Source: Marinilabiliales bacterium (GTDB lineage Bacteria > Bacteroidota > Bacteroidia > Bacteroidales > BM523). From it: a DNA stretch of 5,434 nucleotides. Of this stretch, positions 1 to 5,434 are shown one piece after another. The stretch's first letter is position 1. Each line of letters begins with the position of its first letter. The stretch lies in contig PKSZ01000379.1 of the NCBI GenBank assembly GCA_002869425.1, forward strand, positions 1-5,434, written 5' to 3'. A program made the position numbers and the translations under genes. The notes below the pieces were generated by a model. The model was given only the letters and a program-made list of their open reading frames with translations. It had not been told where the DNA came from and did not search any database.

Positions 1-1
1 A

Positions 2-1885
2 AACCCTTATGGTTGTCATAATTTTTTCGATTTCTTTGGCGATTCATGTACAATCAATACCTGGTGGTATGCTACAAATAACATCACAGATGTAGTAAAT
101 TTCACTTTTCATAACGTTGAAATTGACGCCAATGCAAATACACCAATTGGTGAAAGTAATGATACTCTGATTTGTATTTCAGGAAACCAAATTCAACTGG
201 ATGGATATTATAGCAACGCTCAGGATGCCTATTGGACAGGTGAAGGTACTTTTTTACCAGATAATCATAACGAAAATGCTATTTACATTTTTTCTCAAAA
301 TGAACTAAACCAGGGCTATGCAACAATAAATTATACTACTGTAAGTCCTTCAGGATGTCCTGAATATTCAGACTTTATGAATATTACAATTGAACAACCT
401 CCCAATGTGAACGCAGGTAGTGATGATATGGTTTGCCTGGATACAAACGGAATTCAACTCAATGGGTACGTTTACGGAGCCAGTCAGTTTTACTGGGAAG
501 GGGGAAATGGAACGTATATACCCAATACTTTTAATACAGATGCCAGGTATATTCCCACACAAGCCGAGATAGACAGTGGTACTGTTTCTTTGCAATTGAT
601 TACAGATAATGAAATTTGTCCGAATACAAGTGATGAAGTTAGTTTTCAACTGGTTCAAATCATCATTGATACCAACAACACAGATGTTAGTTGTTATGGT
701 CAGGACGATGGTGAAATTCAGGTACAAATCGATGGAAATTCAAGCGGTTATGAATTAACCTGGTGGAACGCAACAAACGACCTCAATTTAAATAATCTTT
801 CAGCGGGTAGTTACTGCGGAATCATAAGCGAAAATTATGGCTGTATAATGGACTTTTGTATAGATATTGCTGAACCCGATTTGTTAACAGTTGATATCGA
901 TAAAACCGATGTAAGCTGCAATGGTATAGATCTTGGCATTGCAAGTGCCGTTCCGACAGGTGGAACAGAACCATATTCATACAGCTGGAACAATAGCATG
1001 CACTCTCAAACCATAGATAATATTAGCGAAGGAAACTATTCTGTCACCGTTACAGATTATAATTCCTGTACTACATTTGGAAACACTGAAATAGGTGTAA
1101 TAGCAAAACCTTCAGCTGAATTTTATCAGGATACATACTCTGGCTGCGAACCACTTACAGTAAGCTATAGTGAAACCGGAAATAATGATAATTGTTCATA
1201 TGCATGGTATGTTAATGAAAACTTATCTTCTACAGAAAGAAATCCCGAACTGATTTTTGATAATGAAGGAACTTACAATATTACTTTAACTGTTACATCA
1301 GACATGGGTTGCGACTCTTCAATTGCAGCAGAAAACCCAGTAATTGTTTATCCAAAACCTGAATCTGAATTTTGGTATGATCCATTAACAACAAATATTT
1401 TTGAACCCGAAATAAACTTTTATAGTCAGGATTCTGAAGATGCCTTACAGTTTTATTGGTTCTGTGATAATGATCTCTTTTCTATTGAGAAAAATTCGAC
1501 CTTCTCTTTTGAAAATAGTGGCGTTTTTGAAGTTGAACATGTTGTGGTAAATGAATATTTTTGTACAGATACTGCATCTAAAGAAATTCTTATCAGCGAA
1601 CCTCAAACACTTTGGATTCCCAATGCCATTACGCCTGATAAGCCTGATGAAAATGGAATATTCAAACCCAAATACAACGCTGTTGAACCAAACAACTACA
1701 AACTTATTATTTTTGATCGATGGGGCATGAAAGTATTTGAAACAACGAATATCAAAAAGGGTTGGAATGGCAGAAACAAAAATGGAAAAGTCTATCCAAT
1801 TGGAGTATATAGTTGGATAATTCAATACAAAAATTCTGAAAAGAAAATTACCACCCAAACGGGTTACCTTACATTGATCCGCTAA
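2..1885 (+). CDS. Secreted repeat protein with T9SS type B sorting domain (5'-truncated)
   Basis: This is the C-terminal 627 residues of a large protein; the frame is open to the left edge, so the true start is outside the window and the ATG at 377 is internal. Domains by residue of the visible part: 1-42 unassigned; 48-134 and 135-221 two Ig/PKD-like repeats with a conserved Cys pair; about 224-295 and 296-366 SprB-type repeats (TDVSC opening, second copy with GGTEPYSYSW); about 369-451 and 452-533 PKD-like domains opening KPxxEF; 536-627 the CHU_C/T9SS type B sorting domain (WIPNAITP, FDRWGMKVFET, GWNGRNKNGK, PIGVYSW, GYLTLIR). By family knowledge, such proteins cross the outer membrane through T9SS and are released or held at the surface as adhesins, gliding-related or matrix proteins. 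No catalytic domain is visible, so adhesion is inferred. The next gene has its own promoter, so co-transcription is not indicated. Confidence 0.9.
   Translation, partial: NPYGCHNFFDFFGDSCTINTWWYATNNITDVVNFTFHNVEIDANANTPIGESNDTLICISGNQIQLDGYYSNAQDAYWTGEGTFLPDNHNENAIYIFSQNELNQGYATINYTTVSPSGCPEYSDFMNITIEQPPNVNAGSDDMVCLDTNGIQLNGYVYGASQFYWEGGNGTYIPNTFNTDARYIPTQAEIDSGTVSLQLITDNEICPNTSDEVSFQLVQIIIDTNNTDVSCYGQDDGEIQVQIDGNSSGYELTWWNATNDLNLNNLSAGSYCGIISENYGCIMDFCIDIAEPDLLTVDIDKTDVSCNGIDLGIASAVPTGGTEPYSYSWNNSMHSQTIDNISEGNYSVTVTDYNSCTTFGNTEIGVIAKPSAEFYQDTYSGCEPLTVSYSETGNNDNCSYAWYVNENLSSTERNPELIFDNEGTYNITLTVTSDMGCDSSIAAENPVIVYPKPESEFWYDPLTTNIFEPEINFYSQDSEDALQFYWFCDNDLFSIEKNSTFSFENSGVFEVEHVVVNEYFCTDTASKEILISEPQTLWIPNAITPDKPDENGIFKPKYNAVEPNNYKLIIFDRWGMKVFETTNIKKGWNGRNKNGKVYPIGVYSWIIQYKNSEKKITTQTGYLTLIR
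143..403 (+). repeat. Ig/PKD-like repeat, copy 1 (87 aa)
   Basis: This is the first of two adjacent 87-residue protein repeats, covering residues 48-134 of the visible product. It has Cys58 and Cys119, an IQLDGYY strand, a YWTGEGTF motif and a SGCPEYSDF motif, followed by a strand ending in Pro. The pattern (AG..D..vC, then W-G-GT, then a Cys-Pro near the end) is common in Bacteroidota surface proteins that carry type B sorting domains. The repeat is visible at protein level, but the DNA copies have diverged. Confidence 0.75.
404..664 (+). repeat. Ig/PKD-like repeat, copy 2 (87 aa)
   Basis: This is the second 87-residue unit, residues 135-221 of the visible product. Cys145 and Cys206 are exactly 87 residues after the equivalent cysteines of copy 1, and the within-repeat spacing of 61 is identical. 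IQLNGYV, YWEGGNGTY and ICPNTSDEVSF match the copy 1 motifs. The conserved cysteine pair suggests a disulfide in the mature extracellular protein (inference). Confidence 0.75.
671..886 (+). repeat. SprB-type repeat, degenerate copy
   Basis: This covers residues about 224-295 of the visible product. It starts with NTDVSCYGQDDGEI and closes with LSAGSYCGIISENYGC, which fits the SprB repeat pattern (TDVSC.G...G, then LsaG.Y.v.vtD..GC). The central GG..PY.Y.W segment is replaced by GNSSGYELTWW, and there are two extra cysteines (residues 272 and 286). SprB repeats are named for the Flavobacterium gliding adhesin and occur in many other T9SS cargo proteins, so their presence does not prove gliding. 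Confidence 0.7.
887..1099 (+). repeat. SprB-type repeat, canonical copy
   Basis: This covers residues about 296-366 of the visible product and is a textbook SprB-type repeat: KTDVSCNG near the start, PTGGTEPYSYSWNN in the middle, and NISEGNYSVTVTDYNSCT at the end. Its opening and closing cysteines (residues 306 and 356) each lie exactly 75 residues after the corresponding cysteines of the preceding copy. Confidence 0.85.
1106..1600 (+). repeat. Two tandem PKD-like domains
   Basis: Two units of about 82 residues (visible residues about 369-451 and 452-533) open KPSAEF and KPESEF. Each has an aromatic-Trp core (YAWYVNEN, FYWFCDND), a later strand (GTYNITLTV, GVFEVEHVV) and a late cysteine (MGCDSS, YFCTDT). 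The usual PKD signature W-D-F-G-D-G is missing from both, so they are degenerate. A PKD-like domain directly before a type B sorting domain is the normal order in Bacteroidota secreted proteins. Confidence 0.7.
1607..1882 (+). other. T9SS type B C-terminal sorting domain (CHU_C family)
   Basis: These are the last 92 residues of the first protein. Recognisable blocks are WIPNAITP, then FDRWGMKVFETT, GWNGRNKNGK, YPIGVYSWIIQY and the terminal GYLTLIR. Family knowledge: this domain is the secretion signal that sends the protein through the type IX system. The usual acidic loop after NAFTP (N-G-D-G-x-N-D) is replaced here by DKPDENGIF, but the rest of the domain is intact. The protein ends in the domain at the expected point, so the 3' end of the gene is complete. 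Confidence 0.9.
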
Positions 1886-1903
1886 TATCCTTATGCAAGG
1901 ATA
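1886..1903 (+). terminator. Hairpin after the surface-protein gene, possible weak terminator
   Basis: A perfect 7-bp inverted repeat (TATCCTT, loop ATGC, AAGGATA) begins at the base after the TAA stop codon. On the + strand it is followed by AAAATTA rather than a run of T, so it is a poor match to an intrinsic terminator. It has only two G-C pairs. Its position between two apparent transcription units favours a 3'-end or RNA-stabilising role, but this is inference. Confidence 0.35.
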
Positions 1904-1919
1904 AAAATTAACCTAAATC

Positions 1920-1949
1920 TTTGTAATTTGACAAACTTACATAACTTTG
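1920..1949 (+). promoter_or_regulatory. Bacteroidota-type primary sigma promoter for the exporter operon
   Basis: TTTG at 1920-1923 and TAACTTTG at 1942-1949 are separated by 18 bases. This fits the known Bacteroidota promoter (-33 TTTG, 17-23 bases, -7 TAnnTTTG) with every fixed base present. Transcription would start around 1953-1958, giving a leader of roughly 25-30 bases before the ATG at 1983. It lies in the only real gap of the window and points into the exporter and acyltransferase genes. No operator-like palindrome is seen next to it. Confidence 0.7.
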
Positions 1950-1982
1950 TGGCACGTTAATTTGGGCTTGGAATATCCTTTT

Positions 1983-4424
1983 ATGTGGACAATAATTGTT
2001 AGAACCATACTGCGTAATCGTGTAATAATCCTGTCATTATTAGGCTTATTTACATTATTCATGGGTTGGAATGCAAGAAAGGTAAGTCTTTCATATGAAT
2101 TTGCCCACTTACTACCCGAAACCGACAGTACCAGAATAAAATACAGATTATTTAGAGAAAAATTTGGCGAAGATGGCGACATAATGCTCGTTGGCGTTGA
2201 TGATCCCAAATTGTTGGAACTCGACAATTTCAATGCATGGTATGATTTGGCAAAAACAATGGATAAAATACCCGGCGTTGATACAGTAATTTCAATTGCC
2301 AGAATTTTTAATGTTGTTAAAAACGATAGCCTGCATAAACTTCAGCTTAAACCAATTATAACTGATAATGTAAAATCACAACCAGAGTTAGATAGCTTAC
2401 TGGGTGTTATCAGGGGTTTGCGTTTTTATGAAAATTTTCTATTCGTAGATACTTCTGATGTTACCATGATGGGGGTAACGTTAAATAAAGAAATTCTGAA
2501 TACAAAAAGCAGACTTCGTTTTGTGAAAGAAGTATACGATCTGGTTGAAGAATTTTCAAAAGAAACAGGAATAGAAGCACATTATTCTGGCTTGCCATAC
2601 ATTCGAACACAAACAATGGCAAAGGTTAAAACTGAACTCGAGCTATTTATCATATTGGCAATCATTGTTCTGGCAGTAGTACTTTACCTGTTCTTCAGAT
2701 CATTTAAAGCAGTGATGGTTTCTCTTGTTGTAGTGGCAATAGCCGTTATTTGGGTATTTGGAACCATTGCTCTTATGGATTACAAAATAACCATCTTAAC
2801 GGGACTGATTCCACCGCTGATAATTGTAATTGGTATTCCAAATTGTGTCTTCCTGATTAATAAATATCAACAGGAATACAAGAAACACGGAAATAAAATT
2901 AAAGCACTATCAACTGTAGTCAGAAAAATTGGAAATGCTACATTTCTTACCAATATTACTACAGCCTCAGGTTTTGCAACATTTATACTTACAAGTAGTT
3001 CAATACTTATTCAATTTGGAGTGGTTGCTTCACTTAATATCTTGGGAGTATTCCTGATATCGTTACTCATTATCCCAATATTTTTCAGTCTGCTCCCCCC
3101 ACCTAGTTCTAGACATACAAAACACCTGGAAAATAAAACTCTCAAAGAAATAATTGGTCGTTTACTAAATTCAGTAATAGACTACCGCCCCGTCATATAT
3201 ATTTCTACCATTGCATTGGTCATTGCATGTATTATTGGTGTATCTATGATCAAAGCAAAAGGAAGGTTGGTAGATGACATTCCTCAAAACGATCCTGTTA
3301 TGGAGGATCTTAAATTCTTTGAAGACCATTTCAGAGGTGTTATGCCTTTCGAAATAGAAATAGACACAAAAAAGAAAAATGGAATTTTTGCAGAAAATGC
3401 AAGAACATTATACAAAATGAAAAAGTTACAGAAAATCTTTACTAAAGATTCTGTAATGTCTCAATACTTTTCCAGACCGCTTTCCATAATTGATGCTATT
3501 TCTTTTGTCTATCAGGCACACAAAGACGGAAAATCTAAATTTTATATTCTTCCTCCGCCAACTGAATTAAACAAACTCAAAAAGTATGTTGACAATGCTC
3601 AGGATGATAGGATGAATTTCAGTATTTTTATCGATAGTACAAATCAAAGAACCAGGTTTAGTATACAAATGGCAAACCTCGGAACACCTCAGATTCAGGC
3701 ACTGATTGATTCACTCAAACCTAAAATTCATGATGTTTTTGATCCGGCTGATTACAACATTAACATAACCGGCATGACCGTAGTGTTCTTGAAAGGAACC
3801 AATTTTTTAATCAAAAATTTATTTATTAGCTTAACAATTGCCATTTTTTTAATCGCATTATTTATTGCTACAATGTTCCGGTCAGGTAGGATGGTGATTG
3901 TTTCCCTTATTCCTAATCTTATTCCGCTGCTATTTACAGCAGCCATAATGGGTTATTTTGGTATTCCCATTAAACCATCTACAATATTGATATTTAGTAT
4001 AGCATTTGGTATTTCTGTTGATGATTCCATTCACTTTTTGGCAAAATATCACCAGGAATTGAAGATTAACAATTATGAAATTGGTCAATCGGTTGTTAAT
4101 GCTTTAAAGGAAACAGGTATTAGCATGATTTATACCTCTATTGTTTTGTTCTTCGGATTTGCAATTTTCACCGCATCAGGATTTGGAGGTACAAAAGCAC
4201 TTGGAATTCTTGTATCCATTACCTTACTGGTAGCCATGCTCACTAATCTTATTCTTTTGCCTTCTTTGTTACTGACTATAGAAAGAAAAGTAACGTTGAA
4301 AGCCTATAAAGAACCCCTCATTCATATTTTCGAGGAAGAAGAAGATATTGAACTGGATGAATTGAAAATTGAAGAAAAACCTGAGAATAAACAGGTTGAA
4401 GAATTTATTAATAGTTCTGATTAA
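1983..4424 (+). CDS. RND superfamily exporter, MMPL/COG1033-like
   Basis: This is an 813-residue inner-membrane protein with the duplicated RND plan. Each half has one membrane segment, a periplasmic domain of about 190 residues, then five membrane segments. Segments lie at about 13-29, 220-237, 242-264, 268-290, 317-338, 341-371, 403-423, 611-631, 637-656, 664-686, 713-731 and 738-765. The second half keeps the RND motif GISVDDSIHF (Asp680, Asp681) in its fourth segment; the matching site in the first half reads GIPNC, with Asn287 opposite Asp681. The tail after 770 is strongly acidic (13 of residues 784-807 are Glu or Asp) and probably cytoplasmic. Family members move lipids and other hydrophobic molecules, driven by proton flux; the substrate here is unknown. 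ATG 1983 is chosen over TTG 1947 because that TTG lies inside the promoter's -7 element. The length is normal for COG1033-type two-half exporters, and much shorter than AcrB (about 1050 residues). Confidence 0.88.
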   Translation: MWTIIVRTILRNRVIILSLLGLFTLFMGWNARKVSLSYEFAHLLPETDSTRIKYRLFREKFGEDGDIMLVGVDDPKLLELDNFNAWYDLAKTMDKIPGVDTVISIARIFNVVKNDSLHKLQLKPIITDNVKSQPELDSLLGVIRGLRFYENFLFVDTSDVTMMGVTLNKEILNTKSRLRFVKEVYDLVEEFSKETGIEAHYSGLPYIRTQTMAKVKTELELFIILAIIVLAVVLYLFFRSFKAVMVSLVVVAIAVIWVFGTIALMDYKITILTGLIPPLIIVIGIPNCVFLINKYQQEYKKHGNKIKALSTVVRKIGNATFLTNITTASGFATFILTSSSILIQFGVVASLNILGVFLISLLIIPIFFSLLPPPSSRHTKHLENKTLKEIIGRLLNSVIDYRPVIYISTIALVIACIIGVSMIKAKGRLVDDIPQNDPVMEDLKFFEDHFRGVMPFEIEIDTKKKNGIFAENARTLYKMKKLQKIFTKDSVMSQYFSRPLSIIDAISFVYQAHKDGKSKFYILPPPTELNKLKKYVDNAQDDRMNFSIFIDSTNQRTRFSIQMANLGTPQIQALIDSLKPKIHDVFDPADYNINITGMTVVFLKGTNFLIKNLFISLTIAIFLIALFIATMFRSGRMVIVSLIPNLIPLLFTAAIMGYFGIPIKPSTILIFSIAFGISVDDSIHFLAKYHQELKINNYEIGQSVVNALKETGISMIYTSIVLFFGFAIFTASGFGGTKALGILVSITLLVAMLTNLILLPSLLLTIERKVTLKAYKEPLIHIFEEEEDIELDELKIEEKPENKQVEEFINSSD

Positions 4425-4426
4425 CA

Positions 4427-5434
4427 ATGGTTTATTGGATATTTTGGACTATTGTAAATATTGCACTGCGCGTTTTCTACAAACGGCTGTATATTTCGGG
4501 TGCAGATAAAATTCCAAATAGGAAGCCTGTTATTCTTGCTTGTAACCACCCTAATTCATTTCTCGACGCTATAAGCTTAACGGTACAGTTGAAGAGGCCT
4601 CTTTACTTTTTTGCACGGTCTGATGCTATGAACACACCTTTAAAAAGAAAGCTGCTCGGACTATTTAATATTCATCCAATATATCGAATTCAGGAAGGGA
4701 AAGAAAACCTTTTGAAAAATGAAGGTACTTTTAATATTGGATATAATGTTTTGAAAAATAACGGAACGGTCTTTATTCATTCCGAAGGTATTTGTGTAGT
4801 GGAAAAAAGGTTAAGAAAACTCAAAAAAGGAACAGCAAGAATGGCATTCCACGCCTTTGATAATAATAATTTTGAGCTTGACACCCATGTTGTGCCGGTG
4901 GGTTTTAATTACACATATCCCAGACATTTTAGGCAAGAACTGATTTTAAGTCTTGGTGAACCATTTCCGGTAAGCAATTTCAAAGAAATATATATTGATA
5001 ATCCAGCAGTTGCCATCAATAAATTCAATGAAAAACTAAATGAAGAATTGGTGAAGAATGTTGTAATTATCAAAAATCAACAAAATGACCAATTATGTGA
5101 AGAATTGTTTATTATTCAAAGAAACAATAATCCACAAAGTTTATTCCCCTGGAAAACCAAAAATAACAAACGTTTCCTCAGAGAAAAAAAGCTGGCAGAT
5201 ACTGTAAATCAAATAAGCGAATCCAATTCTGTAATATATAATTCAGCCAGTAAAAAGGTTAAACAATATTTCGAACAGTTAAAGAAATTGGGTATTACAG
5301 ATTTATTTCTTTTAAAAAATAAATATCATCTACTCCTTTCTACTCTGTTATCTATTATCCTGTTTCCAATTTATGCCTTTGGAAAATTATTAAACAGTTT
5401 ACCCATATTTCTTGGTAAAATAATTACTAAAAAA
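4427..5434 (+). CDS. PlsC-like lysophospholipid/glycerolipid acyltransferase (3'-truncated)
   Basis: The frame starts at ATG 4427, two bases after the exporter's stop, and runs 336 codons to the right edge without a stop. Motifs of the PlsC/LPLAT superfamily occur in order: NHPNSFLDA at 40-48 (catalytic His41, Asp47), FFARSD at 61-66 with IHPIYRIQEGKENLLKN at 82-98, HSEG at 118-121 with LKKGTARMAF at 132-141, and VVPVGFNYTY at 155-164. Residues about 215-295 are a polar extension, and 300-330 form a hydrophobic segment (LLLSTLLSIILFPIYAF) that suggests membrane attachment. Known family role: transfer of an acyl chain from acyl-CoA or acyl-ACP to a glycerol phosphate or lysolipid at the inner membrane. 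The His-Asp spacing is H-x5-D, not the usual H-x4-D, and the usual FPEG reads HSEG. The exact acceptor is therefore uncertain, and this need not be the housekeeping PlsC. No Shine-Dalgarno is seen, so translational coupling is likely. Confidence 0.87.
   Translation, partial: MVYWIFWTIVNIALRVFYKRLYISGADKIPNRKPVILACNHPNSFLDAISLTVQLKRPLYFFARSDAMNTPLKRKLLGLFNIHPIYRIQEGKENLLKNEGTFNIGYNVLKNNGTVFIHSEGICVVEKRLRKLKKGTARMAFHAFDNNNFELDTHVVPVGFNYTYPRHFRQELILSLGEPFPVSNFKEIYIDNPAVAINKFNEKLNEELVKNVVIIKNQQNDQLCEELFIIQRNNNPQSLFPWKTKNNKRFLREKKLADTVNQISESNSVIYNSASKKVKQYFEQLKKLGITDLFLLKNKYHLLLSTLLSIILFPIYAFGKLLNSLPIFLGKIITKK

Noticed and set aside
377..379. ATG at 377 as the start of the first gene
   Set aside because: The same frame is open back to position 2 and encodes another complete 87-residue repeat that straddles this ATG, so the methionine is internal and the true start is outside the window.
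368..727. Minus-strand open frame of 119 codons
   Set aside because: It lies fully antisense to the repeat domains of the first gene, and its translation shows no recognisable domain. It is a shadow of the coding strand.
671..1099. Reading the SprB-type repeats as proof of gliding motility
   Set aside because: These repeats and the type B signal occur in many T9SS cargo proteins of non-gliding Bacteroidota, and no gld or other spr gene is in the window.
1445..1858. Minus-strand open frame of 137 codons
   Set aside because: It is antisense to the PKD-like and sorting domains, which are clearly coding on the + strand, and it has no recognisable motif.
1927..1930. Second TTTG as the -33 element
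   Set aside because: It is only 11 bases from the -7 element, too short for the known spacing. The TTTG at 1920 with an 18-base spacer fits.
1947..1949. TTG start for the exporter, giving 825 residues
   Set aside because: It is part of the -7 promoter element, and the ATG at 1983 starts a normal RND N-terminus just before the first membrane segment.
1937..2233. Minus-strand open frame of 98 codons across the exporter's promoter and 5' end
   Set aside because: It has low-complexity, Ser/Asn-rich composition and no recognisable domain, and it overlaps a well-supported promoter and gene on the other strand.
3752..3946. Minus-strand open frame of 64 codons
   Set aside because: It is antisense to conserved membrane segments of the exporter and shows no independent signal of coding.

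Overview
The window looks like a chromosomal segment of a member of the Bacteroidota. The first gene ends in a type IX secretion (T9SS) type B sorting domain preceded by SprB-like and PKD-like repeats, an architecture essentially confined to this phylum. The DNA is AT-rich, Shine-Dalgarno sequences are weak or absent, and the only sizeable intergenic gap carries a Bacteroidota-type promoter (TTTG, 18-base spacer, TAnnTTTG). I cannot name the genus.

Layout, all on the + strand. (1) Positions 2-1885 hold the last 627 residues of a large secreted, cysteine-containing repeat protein whose start lies off the left edge. In order it has an unassigned stretch, two 87-residue Ig/PKD-like repeats, two SprB-type repeats on a 75-residue period, two degenerate PKD-like domains and the C-terminal T9SS signal. 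(2) Positions 1886-1982 are a 97-base intergenic gap with a small perfect hairpin just after the stop codon and the promoter at 1920-1949. (3) Positions 1983-4424 encode an 813-residue RND/MMPL-type inner-membrane exporter with 12 predicted membrane segments in two halves. (4) Positions 4427-5434 encode at least 336 residues of a PlsC-like acyltransferase that is still open at the right edge. It starts 2 bases after the exporter's stop codon.

The surface protein appears to be a separate transcription unit. The exporter and acyltransferase look like a translationally coupled operon driven by the intergenic promoter. A lipid or acylated-molecule export role for that pair is a reasonable inference, but the sequence does not show the substrate. 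There is no tRNA, rRNA, CRISPR array, insertion sequence or phage signature. Apart from the gap at 1886-1982 and the 2-base gap at 4425-4426, the window is coding. I see no clearly undescribed system. The most useful leads are the exporter-acyltransferase pair, the lost acidic residue in the first half of the exporter, and the promoter that decides the exporter's start.
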